A stretch of 64,000 bases of DNA from DASSUW01 sp963803335 (GCA_963803335.1 CAWDME010000019.1:1-64000); one strand, 5' to 3'; counted from the stretch's first letter, positions 40,335-50,039 are shown. Program-made: numbers and translations. Notes: generated by a model from the sequence alone, not told the origin.

Positions 40335-40985
40335 ATGGACGTCGAGCTCTCCTACTGCGTCGTCAACACGGATCAGCGCCAGCTCCTGAGCTACTGCCTG
40401 GACGCCATCGCCCGCGAGCGGGCGACCGTTGACTTCGAGACCGAGACGCTCGTGCTCGACAACGCCTCTTGGGACGGCTCGGCCGACGCCGCGCGCTCGC
40501 ATTCGGTCACCACCGACGTGATCGCGGCCGATCGCCGCCACGGGCGCGGCGAGGCCGCGTCGGCGCTGCTGCGCCGCGCCCGCGGCCGCTTCTGCCTGCT
40601 GCTCAACGAGGACTCCGAGCTCGAGCCGGGCGCCACCGTCGCGCTGCACGCGGCGCTCGCGGGCGCCGACGACGCCGGCGCGGCGGGCGCGACGCTCGTG
40701 CGGCCCGACGGCACGCAGCAGCCGTCCGCCTGGCGGTTCCCGAGCATCGGCACGCGGCTGCTCTCGTTCCTCGGCCTGCGGCGCCGGCTGGTGGTCCAGA
40801 GCCACGGGCCGCGCGTGCGCAGCGTCGACTGGGCGCCGGCGGCGGCGCTGCTCGTCCGCCGCGACGCCGCCGCGGCCGTCGACTGGCTCGACGCCGGCGA
40901 GGTGGAGTTCTGCCGCCGCCTGCACGACGGCGGCTGGCGGGTGCTCTACGTGCCAGAGGCCAGGGCCGTGCACCACGAGCAGTAA
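40335..40985 (+). CDS. Short GT2-family glycosyltransferase
   Basis: 216 residues, GT-A fold. Nucleotide-binding start SYCVVNTDQRQLLSYCLDAI, VLDNASWDGS, an acidic NEDSEL in the DxD position, and WAPAAALLVRRDA followed by EVEFCRRLHDGGWRVLYVPEA. It resembles rhamnosyl-type GT2 enzymes but lacks their C-terminal extension. No membrane segment. Sugar donor and acceptor unknown; it may add a residue to a surface polymer. Confidence 0.82.
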   Translation: MDVELSYCVVNTDQRQLLSYCLDAIARERATVDFETETLVLDNASWDGSADAARSHSVTTDVIAADRRHGRGEAASALLRRARGRFCLLLNEDSELEPGATVALHAALAGADDAGAAGATLVRPDGTQQPSAWRFPSIGTRLLSFLGLRRRLVVQSHGPRVRSVDWAPAAALLVRRDAAAAVDWLDAGEVEFCRRLHDGGWRVLYVPEARAVHHEQ

Positions 40986-40994
40986 CGTCGGGCC

Positions 40995-42131
40995 ATGGCT
41001 CCGGAGACCTACGAGCCGCGCGTCACGCCACTCGAGCTGTTCTTCGACCTCGTCTTCGTGTTCGCGATCACGCGCGTGACCGCGCTGATGGCGCACGACC
41101 TTTCGTGGACGAGCATTGGCCAGGGCCTGCTCGTGCTGGCCGCGCTGTGGTGGGGCTGGGCGGCGTACGCCTGGCTCACCAACCACGTGTCGGGCGACGA
41201 CGGGCGCGCCCGCGTGGTCGTGCTCGTCGCGATGGCGGCAATGGTGCTCGTCGCGCTCGCGGTGCCAGAGGCGTTCGACGCCCACGCGCTGCTGTTCGCG
41301 CTCGCCTATCTCGTGATGCGGATGGCGCATCTCGCGCTCTACTGGGTCTCCAGCCTCGAGGACCCCGACGTGCACGTGGCGGTGGCCAGGCTGCTACCGA
41401 CCGCGATCACCGGACCGCTGGTACTGGTGGCCGCCGCGTTCACCGACGGCGCGCCGCAGGCTGCGCTGTGGATCGTGGCGCTCGCGCTCGACTACGGCGG
41501 TCCGTACGTGACCGGCGTGGCCGGCTACCGCGTGCACGCGGCCCACTTCAGCGAGCGGTTCTCGCTGATCGTGATCATCGCGCTCGGCGAGTCGATCGTG
41601 GCGATCGGCGTCGGCGCCGGCGACGAGCGGCTCGACGTCGCCGTCGGCGTCGCGGCCGTGCTCGCGGTCCTGACCTCGGGAGCGCTGTGGTGGGCGTACT
41701 TCGACGTCGTCGCGGCGCTCGCGCACGAGCGGCTCGCCGAGCTGCAGGGCGTCGTGCGCAACACGCTGGCGCGCGATGCCTTCGCGTACCTGCACCTGCC
41801 GATGATCGCCGGCATCGAGCTGTTCGCGCTCGGCGTGGAGCAGGTCGTCGCGCACGTCGACGAGTCGCTGGCGCCCGAGGCGGCCACGGCGCTGTGCGGC
41901 GGCGTGGCGCTGTATTTGCTCGCCCACGTCGCGTTCAAGCTGCGCGTCACCGGCAGCCTCGGCCGCCAGCGGCTGCTGGCCGCGCTGCTGCTGATCGTCT
42001 GCGTGCCGGCGGCGAGCGCGCTCAGCGGCCTCGCCGCCCTCGCGCTCGTGACCGCCATCTCGGTCGCGCTGATCGCGTACGAGGCGATCCGCTTCCGCGA
42101 GGCCCGTGCGCGGGTACGAGTGGCGGCATGA
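40995..42131 (+). CDS. Low temperature requirement protein A (LtrA) family
   Basis: 378 residues with about ten membrane segments. The family hallmark is present at the N-terminus: VTPLELFFDLVFVFAITRVTALM, followed by ALWWGWAAYAWLTNHV and YLVMRMAHLALYW, and a later ALGESIVAIGVGAG. The Listeria gene ltrA gave the name through cold growth; the molecular function remains unclear. It overlaps the next gene by four bases (ATGA). Confidence 0.9.
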   Translation: MAPETYEPRVTPLELFFDLVFVFAITRVTALMAHDLSWTSIGQGLLVLAALWWGWAAYAWLTNHVSGDDGRARVVVLVAMAAMVLVALAVPEAFDAHALLFALAYLVMRMAHLALYWVSSLEDPDVHVAVARLLPTAITGPLVLVAAAFTDGAPQAALWIVALALDYGGPYVTGVAGYRVHAAHFSERFSLIVIIALGESIVAIGVGAGDERLDVAVGVAAVLAVLTSGALWWAYFDVVAALAHERLAELQGVVRNTLARDAFAYLHLPMIAGIELFALGVEQVVAHVDESLAPEAATALCGGVALYLLAHVAFKLRVTGSLGRQRLLAALLLIVCVPAASALSGLAALALVTAISVALIAYEAIRFREARARVRVAA

Positions 42132-42724
42132 CCGATCCCGGGGGAGGCTACGGCTGGCGCACCGGGCGCCACCTGCCGCGCCAGCGCGGCGGGATCTTCG
42201 GTTGGAGCCGGATCGCCGACGAGGAGGCCGCCCGCTTCGACGACGAGCGCCCGCTCGGCGTCCTGCTGCTGCCGGTGGTGCTCGAGCGCTTCCATCTGCG
42301 CGAGCGCGCCGACGACCTGCTGGCCGCTCCCGGCGTCGTCGCCGTCGAGCCACCGCGGCTCACCTACGCGGCCCTGGCGCGCATGAGCGAGACGTTCGCC
42401 GACGCGATGACGGGCCTGCAGGCGCGGCGGATGCGGCTGCCGGGCTTCCCGCGCGTGCTGGTGGTCTTCCATCCCGACCAGTACCCGCTGGCCCGCGCCC
42501 TGCGCGACCTGCACCCGGACGCCGAGCTCTGGTACGGCCCGGCGGCCGAGCCGGCCGGCGATCGCGAGGCGGCACTGCACGACCGCGCACTGGAGCGCGC
42601 GACGATGCGCATCGAGCACTCCGACGCCCCCGCACGCACGCAGAACCTGCCGTTGTGGGCGCGCCTGGAGGCGCTGGGGATCGAGAGCGGCCGCCTCGGC
42701 TCCGAGCGGGCCGACGTCCGCTAG
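42128..42724 (+). CDS. Hypothetical soluble protein coupled to LtrA
   Basis: 198 residues, ATG overlapping the LtrA stop. Sequence starts GGGYGWRTGRHLPRQRGG, has a Rossmann-like strand-helix alternation in the middle (PLGVLLLPVVLERF, RVLVVFHPDQYPLARALRDLHPDAELWYG) and ends with LWARLEALGIESGRLGSERAD. No motif identifies an enzyme class. It overlaps the stop of the convergent surface-protein gene by four bases (CTAG). Coupling suggests a function with LtrA. Confidence 0.55.
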   Translation: MTDPGGGYGWRTGRHLPRQRGGIFGWSRIADEEAARFDDERPLGVLLLPVVLERFHLRERADDLLAAPGVVAVEPPRLTYAALARMSETFADAMTGLQARRMRLPGFPRVLVVFHPDQYPLARALRDLHPDAELWYGPAAEPAGDREAALHDRALERATMRIEHSDAPARTQNLPLWARLEALGIESGRLGSERADVR

Positions 42725-44589
42725 CGCGCCCGCGGCAGCGTGTGGATCCGCGTCTCGACGCGGCGCAGGATGTCCGCGATGTTGAGCGTGATCTGCGCGA
42801 CCTGGCGGTCGCCCAGGCGCTGCGCCCATTCGGGCAGGCCGACGCGGATCAGCACGCCCTTGCCGAGCTCGGTGGCGCCCAGCGCCGGCCGCGCCGGCCC
42901 CGGCAGCTGTTGCACGTCCTGATCGCTGCTCTCCGGCGCCGTCTCGACGCCGAGGGCGGCCAGCACGCGCCCGCGACCGCTCTGCGGCGGGTCGGTCTCC
43001 TCGAGCGCGCTGAAGCCGCTGAGCGTGCCGTCGAAGCCCTCCAGCAGGCCGTACGCGGCGTCGCCGTCGATGAGCGTCAGCGTGACCGGTGAGTCGGTGT
43101 GGCGCAGCGGCTGGTAGCGCACGCCGAACGGGTCCGTGCCGGACGGCTGGGTGGGCCGCAGCAGGCGGCCGGCGGAATCGCCGGCGTTCGCCCGCAGCGT
43201 GATGCCGCGGCGCAGGCTGTCGACGCCGATCGACGCGAGCCGGCCGCCGTCGAGCACATACTGGCGCAGCCGACGGGCGTAGCCGCGTGAGATCCAGCGC
43301 TCGGCGCCCAGCAGCAGGACGCCCGGCCGGTCCGACGCCCGCGGCGAGCGCGACAGCGCAAGGTCGAGGTCGCTCGTGAGGTCGTACTTGATGCCCGCGC
43401 GGTCGAGCAGCCGCAGCACCGGGGCGACGTTGTCGAGCAGATCGGCCGGGAGGCCGCCGGGCTGCACGCGCGGCCAGCTGATCGGCTCGCCGGTGGTGAA
43501 CGTGTTGAGCACCCCGTCGTGGTCCTCGTCGACCGGCTCGCTGCCCAGCCAGGTCATCTCCGGCACGACGACGAGCATCCGCGAGCGCTTCTGCGACTGC
43601 ACGAGGATCGGGATGCGGGTCGTGTGGCTGCCGGCCGCGAGGTTGAGGATGTACAGGCCGGAGTTGCCCGTAGGCGCCGTGAGGCGCACCGGCTGACGCG
43701 GCTTGACCTTGCCGCGGGCGACCGGGCGGAAGGTCCCGAGCCGACGCAGGCTCCAGTGGTAGGCGTGACCACGGGCGTCGATGTTGACCGTGACCTTTGA
43801 CCCCGAGGTCACCGGGTGCACGGGCGGCTCGGCGGCGATCGCGCGGATCGTGAAGCCCGGGATGCCGCGCGTGTCACCCCGCTCGGCCGGCACGTGCGCC
43901 GGCGTCGTGCCCTCGTTCCCGGCCCGGTCGCGCGCGGTGATCTGCACCAGGTACTCACCGACCGGCGCCGGCTTGCCGGCGATACGGCCATCCCATTGCA
44001 GCGTCCGCGTGTCCGTCACGAGCGGCAGCTGCGCGACCTCGCGCGGCGCACCGTCGTCGACGCGGTACACCTTCGCCCGCTTGGACAGACGGCGCGACAC
44101 CGACCCGACCTCGATGCTGATCGGGCCTGTCCCGGGCGCGACGATCGACTTCGGCAGGATGTTCCTGACCCGCGGCCGCGGCGGCTGGGTGTCCACGAGC
44201 GTCGTCCGCGGGACGGTGACCGAACGGCCCTCGCGGCGCAGGGTCACGCGCACGCGGTAGCGGCCGTCGGGCACGCGAGCCCCCTTGTCGGTCCGCCCGT
44301 CCCAGCGCAGCCGCAGCGGGGACTTGGGGCCGACGGTGGCGTCTTCGGCGAGCCGCCGGACCGCCTCACCCTCGGCGTCGACGACGTCGACCGACACGTT
44401 GCTGCGCTCACGCAGCTCGACGACGAAGCGGTTGACGTCCTTGAAGTGATCCCCGTTGGGCGAGAAGACGTGCACCAGCCCGTCGACCTGCGCGACCGCG
44501 GGCTCGCCCTTCAGGCGCTGGGCCGTGAAGAACGCAGCGACCGTCGCACCGACGAGCAGGATGAAGACGGCGCGCGCGAGCCGGGTCAC
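42721..44589 (-). CDS. Membrane-anchored surface protein with FlgD-like Ig domains
   Basis: 622 residues from GTG 44589 (start weakly supported). N-terminal membrane helix (LARAVFILLVGATVAAFF). Two or more FlgD/Ig-like domains carry the phrases VFSPNGDHFKDVNRF, LRWDGRTDKGARVPDGRYRVRVTL and LQWDGRIAGKPAPVGEYLVQITARDRAGN. The C-terminal half looks like a glutamine-amidotransferase-like Rossmann fold (LVVVPEMTWLG, GVLLLGAERWISRGYARRLRQYVLDGG), as in N,N-dimethylformamidase large-subunit-like proteins. Probably displayed outside the cell; enzymatic activity uncertain. Lies 28 bases downstream of the LytR_C gene. Confidence 0.65.
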   Translation of the reverse strand: MTRLARAVFILLVGATVAAFFTAQRLKGEPAVAQVDGLVHVFSPNGDHFKDVNRFVVELRERSNVSVDVVDAEGEAVRRLAEDATVGPKSPLRLRWDGRTDKGARVPDGRYRVRVTLRREGRSVTVPRTTLVDTQPPRPRVRNILPKSIVAPGTGPISIEVGSVSRRLSKRAKVYRVDDGAPREVAQLPLVTDTRTLQWDGRIAGKPAPVGEYLVQITARDRAGNEGTTPAHVPAERGDTRGIPGFTIRAIAAEPPVHPVTSGSKVTVNIDARGHAYHWSLRRLGTFRPVARGKVKPRQPVRLTAPTGNSGLYILNLAAGSHTTRIPILVQSQKRSRMLVVVPEMTWLGSEPVDEDHDGVLNTFTTGEPISWPRVQPGGLPADLLDNVAPVLRLLDRAGIKYDLTSDLDLALSRSPRASDRPGVLLLGAERWISRGYARRLRQYVLDGGRLASIGVDSLRRGITLRANAGDSAGRLLRPTQPSGTDPFGVRYQPLRHTDSPVTLTLIDGDAAYGLLEGFDGTLSGFSALEETDPPQSGRGRVLAALGVETAPESSDQDVQQLPGPARPALGATELGKGVLIRVGLPEWAQRLGDRQVAQITLNIADILRRVETRIHTLPRAR

Positions 44590-44617
44590 CGGCGGCCGCG
44601 AGTGTGGCGATTCGACA

Positions 44618-45892
44618 CTACGGAGACTGGTCGAGCGCGACGATGACCACGACATCGGTCTCGTGGCCCGCCGCGCCGTCGCCGGTGTTGTTCGCCAGGG
44701 CCTGCGTGTCCGGGTCGATCGCCTCGGGCCGGGCGGTGATCCCGAGGACCTGCGCGACGTCGCGGGCCATCCGCCGCTGGCCGTCCGCGTAGAAGACGGC
44801 CGAGTCCTGGCGCTGTTGGTCGGTGTTGTTGCCCGTCCGCACCATGCCGACCGCGTCCGAGTAGCCGGCCTTGAGGAGCTTGTCGCGAGTCGTGCCCGCG
44901 AGGCCCTGGGTCGGCGTGCCGTTGAGGACGGTGACGACCGTGTCGGCGCGCTGGTCGGACACGCTGGTGGCATTGCCGCCGCTCGAGGAGTCGCTGGTCT
45001 GCGTGGGCGACTGCGCGACGTTGGGCGCCGCCTTGGGCTCGTTGCCGCCGCCGCCGAACAGCTGCGTCGCCGCGAAGGCGAGCAGCGCGACCACGATGAT
45101 GCCGCCGATCGTCATCGCCGTGATGCGGCCCGCCCGCGAGGAGCCGTCGCGGGCCGGCGTGGTCGTGGCAGCGCGCCGTGGCGGGATGGGCGCCGTCCGC
45201 GAGGGCGTCGATGCGCGCAGCGGCGCGGCGGCCGGCTCAGGGCGGGGCTGGGGCTGAGGCTGAGGACGCGGCGTGGCACGCGGGATCGGCGGCGGCGGCG
45301 TGGCGGCGCCGTTGCCGGACTGCACCGCGGCCTCCTCCTCGCCGGTCTCCTCAGACGTGTCGTCCGGCTCCTCGCCGGTGTCGGGGGCGTCAGCCTCGGT
45401 CGGCGCCGGATGCGCCTGCGTGGCGTCGGCGAGGGGGGCCTCGACGGCGTCGGGCGATTCCTCCTCGGTGGTCTCGGGCGCGTCGGCGGTCGCGACCCCC
45501 GCGGCCTCGGCGCGCGCGGCCGCCGCGGCGACGGCGACGGCGGGCCGCGGCCCGATCGGGATCGGCGCCGGAGTGCCGGTGCCGCGCCCGTTGCCGCTCG
45601 GGACGACCGCCGGCTTGGCGACCGGCTGGGCGGGCGAGACGGTGCCGGACCGCTCGGGCTCGGCGACGGCCGGGCCCTTGCGCAGCTCGTCGGCCTGCGC
45701 CACGACGCGCGCCTCCAGCTCCTGCGCGCGCTCGGGCGCTCGCCCGGCCCAATCGCGCAGGCGCTTGAGCTCGCGCGCCTGGGCGAAGTAGAGGACGGTC
45801 AGTACCGCGAGGCCGAGAAAGGCGGCGAGCCCGACGTAGGGCCCGTACTTCTCGACCTCATGCTGGAGCGAGAACGCGAATAGGACAGCCAT
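44618..45892 (-). CDS. LytR C-terminal-domain envelope protein
   Basis: 424 residues. An N-terminal membrane helix (AAFLGLAVLTVLYFAQ) and a coiled segment (ELKRLRDWAGRAPERAQELEARVVAQADELRKG) come first. Then a long Pro/Ala/Glu-rich region, a second membrane helix (TAMTIGGIIVVALLAFAATQLF) and a LytR_C domain at about 315-420 (VVTVLNGTPTQGLAGTTRDKLLKAGY). LytR_C domains are found attached to LytR-CpsA-Psr wall-polymer ligases; here the ligase domain is missing. Location at the edge of a glycan cluster fits a cell-wall role. Confidence 0.8.
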   Translation of the reverse strand: MAVLFAFSLQHEVEKYGPYVGLAAFLGLAVLTVLYFAQARELKRLRDWAGRAPERAQELEARVVAQADELRKGPAVAEPERSGTVSPAQPVAKPAVVPSGNGRGTGTPAPIPIGPRPAVAVAAAAARAEAAGVATADAPETTEEESPDAVEAPLADATQAHPAPTEADAPDTGEEPDDTSEETGEEEAAVQSGNGAATPPPPIPRATPRPQPQPQPRPEPAAAPLRASTPSRTAPIPPRRAATTTPARDGSSRAGRITAMTIGGIIVVALLAFAATQLFGGGGNEPKAAPNVAQSPTQTSDSSSGGNATSVSDQRADTVVTVLNGTPTQGLAGTTRDKLLKAGYSDAVGMVRTGNNTDQQRQDSAVFYADGQRRMARDVAQVLGITARPEAIDPDTQALANNTGDGAAGHETDVVVIVALDQSP

Positions 45893-45910
45893 TGAGCCGA
45901 GCGGGAGATT

Positions 45911-47899
45911 CTAGGAGGCGATCCGGTCGGCGGTGCTTCCGGAGCCGATTTCGCTGTCTCCGGCAGCCGTGTCGGCGCCTTCGGCGACGGTCTCCGCGGG
46001 GTCGGCGGGCGCGCGCACCGCGGCCAGCCTGGCGACCGTGTCGGCCAGCGCGGCCGCGTCGCCCTCGAGCACGAGCAGGCCGATCTGGCTGAACGTCTCC
46101 TCGACCCACGCGGGGTCGATCGCCGGCCGCGCGGCGCGCAGGATCTTGGCGGCGGGCGTCGGCTCCGGCTGCTCGTAGACGTTGAAGAGCTCCTCGTGCA
46201 GCTTCTCGCCGGGGCGCGGGCCGATGATCTCGATCGCGATGTCCTTGCCCGGCTCGAGCTGCGCGAAGCGGATCATGTCCTTCGCCAGGTCGAGGATCGA
46301 GACCGGGTCGCCCATGTCGAGCACGAACACCTCGCCGCCATGGGCGAGCGACCCCGAGCGGATGACGAGCTGCACCGCCTCCGGGATCGTCATGAAGAAG
46401 CGCGTCATCTGCGCGTCGGTGACCGTGAGCGGGCCGCCGGCCGCGATCTGGCGGCGGAAGATCGGCACCACCGAGCCGGACGAGCCGAGCACGTTGCCGA
46501 AGCGCACGGACGTGAACGCGGTATCGGGATAGCGCCGGTCGGCCGCCTCGACGGCCCACTCGGCGAGGGCCTTGGACGCGCCCATCACCGTCGCCGGCGA
46601 GACCGCCTTGTCGGTCGACACGAGTACGAAGACCTTCGTGCCGATGTCGCCGGCGACGCGCGCCATGACGCGCGTCGCGAGCGCGTTGTTGCGCACCGCC
46701 TCGACCGGGTTGGACTCCATCAGGCCGACGTGCTTGTAGGCAGCCGCGTGGAAGACGACCGTCGGGCGGTACTGCGCGAACACCTCGCGCATCCGCTCCT
46801 CTTCCTTGCAGTCCGCGAGCACCGCGCAGGTGTTGAGCGCGTGCCGGTCCTCAACCAGCTCGCGCTCGATCTCGAACAGGTTGTCCTCGGCGTGGTCGAT
46901 GAGGACCAGTTGCGACGGGCCGACGCGCGAGATCTGCCGGCTCAGCTCGGCGCCGATCGAGCCCCCGGCGCCCGTGACGAGCACGCACCGGCCGGTCAGA
47001 TACCCGCCGGTCAGCTCGGTCTCCATCCGCACGGGCTCGCGGCCGAGGATGTCCTCGACCCGCACGTCGCGGACCTGGCGGACGAGCTGGGAGCCGTTCT
47101 GCAGCAGCTCGAAGACGGTCGGCATCGTGCGCACCGGGACGCCGCGCTCGCGGCAGGCGCTGACGACGCGGGCGCGCAGCGTGCCCGGCGCCGACGGGAT
47201 CGCGATCAGCACCTCGTCCGGCTCGACGTCCTCGAGCACGCGCGGTAGCTCGTGCGTGGTGCCGAGCACCTCGAGCCCGCGGTCGATGCGCGCGCGCTGC
47301 TTGCGGTCGTCGTCGTCGACGAAGCCGACGGGACGGTAGCCGAGGTCCGGGTTGCGCAGGATCTCGCGCAGCAGCAGCCGGCCGCCGTCGCCCGCGCCCA
47401 CGATCAGGACGCTCCGAGCGTCCCGCCGCGCCCGGTAGCCGCGCAGCGGCCGCTCGTAGACGAGGTGCGTCACGTACCGCACGGCCCCGAGCAGCACGAG
47501 CAGGAGCAGGCCGAACAGCACGAGCACCCCGGTCGGGACGGTCACCGACACGAACCCCTCGCGCGTGAAGATCAGCTTCGGCTGGACGATCGTCACGTAG
47601 CCGACGAGCGCCAGCACCGCCGCGGCGGCGGCCTGCGCGATCTGGAGGTAGTCGCGCTGCGACGAGTAGCGCATCCAGTGCCGGTACAGCCCGAGCAGCG
47701 TGAAGATCGCCACGCTGCCGCAGATCACGAAGACGATCGTGCGGTCGAACAGATCCTCGTAGCGCGGGGGTACGCCGCCGTCGAACCGCAGGCGATAGGC
47801 GAGGAAGTAAGACAGCGCGACCAGCCCCGCGTCCAGCGCGACCTGCGGTAAAGCGTGACGGTGGACGGGAAAGGCCGCGGAGCGGATCCGGCGGCGCAT
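45911..47899 (-). CDS. CapD/FlaA1-type nucleotide-sugar 4,6-dehydratase with membrane domain
   Basis: 662 residues. Four N-terminal membrane helices, a first Rossmann domain (SVLIVGAGDGGRLLLREI, FVDDD), then a second, catalytic SDR domain with VLVTGAGGSIGAELSRQI, FHAAAYKHV, STDKAVSPATVMGASK and VRFGNVLGSSGSVVPIF. As in WbpM and PglF, the usual Tyr of Y-x3-K is Met (MGASK) in this family. It should make a UDP-4-keto-6-deoxy-HexNAc at the membrane, the first step for bacillosamine or related sugars. Lies 11 bases downstream of the DUF354 gene. Confidence 0.9.
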   Translation of the reverse strand: MRRRIRSAAFPVHRHALPQVALDAGLVALSYFLAYRLRFDGGVPPRYEDLFDRTIVFVICGSVAIFTLLGLYRHWMRYSSQRDYLQIAQAAAAAVLALVGYVTIVQPKLIFTREGFVSVTVPTGVLVLFGLLLLVLLGAVRYVTHLVYERPLRGYRARRDARSVLIVGAGDGGRLLLREILRNPDLGYRPVGFVDDDDRKQRARIDRGLEVLGTTHELPRVLEDVEPDEVLIAIPSAPGTLRARVVSACRERGVPVRTMPTVFELLQNGSQLVRQVRDVRVEDILGREPVRMETELTGGYLTGRCVLVTGAGGSIGAELSRQISRVGPSQLVLIDHAEDNLFEIERELVEDRHALNTCAVLADCKEEERMREVFAQYRPTVVFHAAAYKHVGLMESNPVEAVRNNALATRVMARVAGDIGTKVFVLVSTDKAVSPATVMGASKALAEWAVEAADRRYPDTAFTSVRFGNVLGSSGSVVPIFRRQIAAGGPLTVTDAQMTRFFMTIPEAVQLVIRSGSLAHGGEVFVLDMGDPVSILDLAKDMIRFAQLEPGKDIAIEIIGPRPGEKLHEELFNVYEQPEPTPAAKILRAARPAIDPAWVEETFSQIGLLVLEGDAAALADTVARLAAVRAPADPAETVAEGADTAAGDSEIGSGSTADRIAS

Positions 47900-47910
47900 C
47901 GCGGCAGATT

Positions 47911-48927
47911 CTAGGGCCGCGCGCCGCGTATGGCTTGGAGGCCGCCGATCGGCGACAGCAACAGATCGGCCAGCACGGCGGGATCGCGGCGCGTCCGCGC
48001 GGTGTCAGAGGCCGCTCGCTTTTCCAGTGCGACGTCGTCGGCACGGACCAGTCGCCGCAGCCGCCCGTCCGCGATCAGCGCCTCGTCGACCGCCCCCATT
48101 CGGCCCTCGAACGTGGTCCACACGGGCGTGCCGAGCGCGACCGCCTCACGGTTCATCGTGCCGCCGGCGGAGATCACGAGGTCGGCGTAGGCGATCAGCG
48201 ACTGCGCGTCGATGGCGTGCTCGGGGACGAGGAAGCCGTCGAGCTCGGCGCGCTGCTCAGGAATGCGCGGCAGCACGACGGTCTGCTCGCCGCGCAGCCG
48301 GTCGAGCACCGCGGCGAACAGCGGGTTCTCGAAGCGGTGGTAGAGCGAGACGGCCGGCGGCGTGCGGACGACGGCGATCGGGCGCGCGGGGTCGAGACCG
48401 AGTTCGCCGAGCACTGCGGGGTCGGGCTCGAAGTCCGCCAGGTAGTACTCCTCCTTGAGCCCCGCGTAGCGGCGCAGCTTGGCGAGCGTGGCGCCGTACG
48501 GGGCCAGCCGCTCGGGCGGGATCACGTCCGGCACGACGATCGCCTTCGCCAGCCGGCAGTTGACCGTGTGCTGCACCTTCGCCCACTCGTAGTCAAACGC
48601 CGTGGCGCTGGGGATCCGCAGCAGCGCGGCCGCCACCGTGACGTCGTTGGAGCCGTGGCCGAGCGCGACGTCGATCCCCCGCTCACGCGCCCAGCGCGCG
48701 AGCGCGGTCGAGCGCGAGAGCAGGCCGAGCCCCTTAGCGGCCAGGCGGCCTCCCCGGTGGTGGCCGATCGCCTCGACCTCCAGCCCGTGCCGAGCGGCGA
48801 GGTCGAGCGTCTGCGCGAAGTCGCGCGCCGTGACGAGCACCTCCGCTCCCGCGCGCTCGAGCGCCCGGATGATCGGGCGCATGACGAGGACGTGGGGCGA
48901 GTTGGTGAGGTCGACCCAAACTCTCAA
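47911..48927 (-). CDS. DUF354 glycosyltransferase-like protein
   Basis: 338 residues from TTG 48927, chosen because relatives begin M-R-V-W-x-D-L-T-N-S-P. GT-B-like fold: VWVDLTNSPHVLVMRPIIRALERAG, then DVALGHGSNDVTVAAALL and, in the second domain, DLVISAGGTMNREAVALGTPVWTTF. DUF354 proteins resemble MurG/UDP-GlcNAc 2-epimerases and occur in surface-polymer clusters. Reaction unknown. Just upstream of the CapD-type gene and co-transcribed with it. No good ribosome site is visible for any candidate start. Confidence 0.75.
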   Translation of the reverse strand: MRVWVDLTNSPHVLVMRPIIRALERAGAEVLVTARDFAQTLDLAARHGLEVEAIGHHRGGRLAAKGLGLLSRSTALARWARERGIDVALGHGSNDVTVAAALLRIPSATAFDYEWAKVQHTVNCRLAKAIVVPDVIPPERLAPYGATLAKLRRYAGLKEEYYLADFEPDPAVLGELGLDPARPIAVVRTPPAVSLYHRFENPLFAAVLDRLRGEQTVVLPRIPEQRAELDGFLVPEHAIDAQSLIAYADLVISAGGTMNREAVALGTPVWTTFEGRMGAVDEALIADGRLRRLVRADDVALEKRAASDTARTRRDPAVLADLLLSPIGGLQAIRGARP

Positions 48928-49102
48928 AAGGTGGCGCAACCTGGCATAGGAGCGTCAAGACGGGGTACTGACATCGGCCGGGGTACGTTAGCCAGCGCAA
49001 GTTCTGGCAGGGATCTGCGTTGCTAGCTGATCAAGGCGCTCACGCGAGCTTGCGAGTGTGAGTAAGCCGCATATTCATCATCGCTTCCTCGGGAGGTAGC
49101 GA

Positions 49103-49915
49103 ATGCGCAGACTCATCGCCGTTTGTGCCGTTGTCGCGTGCGCCAGTCTGATGGCCGCCGGGACGGCCTCAGCCGCACCGACATGGGCGCCCGCAGCGTC
49201 GGCCCCGGTGCATCCCGGCGTGCAGACCATCACCAACGGTGGCCAGTGCACGTCGAACTTCGTCTTCTTCGACGCCGCGAACAACGTCTACATCGGCCAG
49301 GCGGCGCATTGCGCCGGCACCGACGGCAACACCGCGACCAACGGCTGTGACGCCGGCACGCTGCCCGTCGGCACCGCCGTCGACGTGGATGGCGCGAGCC
49401 AGCCGGGCACGATGGTCTACTCGTCGTGGGCCACGATGCAGGCGAACGGCGAATCGGACGCCGACACCTGCCAGTACAACGACCTGGCGATCGTCAAGCT
49501 GGACCCGGCCGACTACGCGAAGGTCAACCCGAGCATCCCGTTCTGGGGCGGCCCTACCGGCGTCACCGACACGGTCAACCAGGGCGACAAGGTGCTCTCG
49601 TACGGCAACTCGTCGCTCCGCCTCGGCATCACGCAGCTGTCGCCGAAGGAGGGCGTGAGCCTCGGGCAGGACTCGGGCGGCTGGAACCACACCGTCGTCA
49701 CCGCGTCCCCGGGCATCCCGGGTGACTCCGGCAGCGCGTTCATGGACGCGCAGGGCCGCGCCTTCGGCGTGCTCAGCACGCTGCAGCTCGCCCCGGTGGC
49801 CGGCGGCAACGGTGTCGGCGACGTGTCGCGCGAGATCGCCTACATGAAGTCGCACGGCGGGCCGGCGCTCACGCTCGCCCACGGCACCGAGCCGTTCACC
49901 GGTCCTCTGGTGTAG
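49103..49915 (+). CDS. Secreted trypsin-like serine protease
   Basis: 270 residues, ATG preceded by GGGAGGT. Signal peptide 1-24 (LIAVCAVVACASLMAAGTASA). Catalytic triad visible: His69 in GQAAHC, Asp127 in YNDLAIVKL and Ser209 in PGDSGSAF. Cys49-Cys70 and Cys82-Cys123 could form disulfides. No pro-domain of normal length is present, so it may be active on export or be processed shortly after residue 25. Transcription probably ends at the hairpin 50000-50024. Confidence 0.88.
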   Translation: MRRLIAVCAVVACASLMAAGTASAAPTWAPAASAPVHPGVQTITNGGQCTSNFVFFDAANNVYIGQAAHCAGTDGNTATNGCDAGTLPVGTAVDVDGASQPGTMVYSSWATMQANGESDADTCQYNDLAIVKLDPADYAKVNPSIPFWGGPTGVTDTVNQGDKVLSYGNSSLRLGITQLSPKEGVSLGQDSGGWNHTVVTASPGIPGDSGSAFMDAQGRAFGVLSTLQLAPVAGGNGVGDVSREIAYMKSHGGPALTLAHGTEPFTGPLV

Positions 49916-49999
49916 TGCCTGCGTCGGCATCCGGCCGACGCTCTGACTCGGACGGGGGCCATCCGTGACCCCCGTAACCGGGCTTCCGCCCTTCTGGGG

Positions 50000-50024
50000 G
50001 TGGCCCGCGCTCGGCGCGGGCCAC
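50000..50024 (+). terminator. 11-bp GC hairpin between protease and DedA genes
   Basis: GTGGCCCGCGC (50000-50010) and GCGCGGGCCAC (50014-50024) pair perfectly around TCG. It follows the protease gene by 84 bases. TACCCT follows; no T-run. If DedA starts at 49965 instead of 50040 it would lie within coding sequence, which argues for the later start. Confidence 0.6.
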
Positions 50025-50039
50025 TACCCTCAACTGCCG

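Noticed and set aside
48950..49100. Riboswitch upstream of the protease gene
   Set aside because: I could not match the sequence to any riboswitch core; only a good ribosome site is evident.
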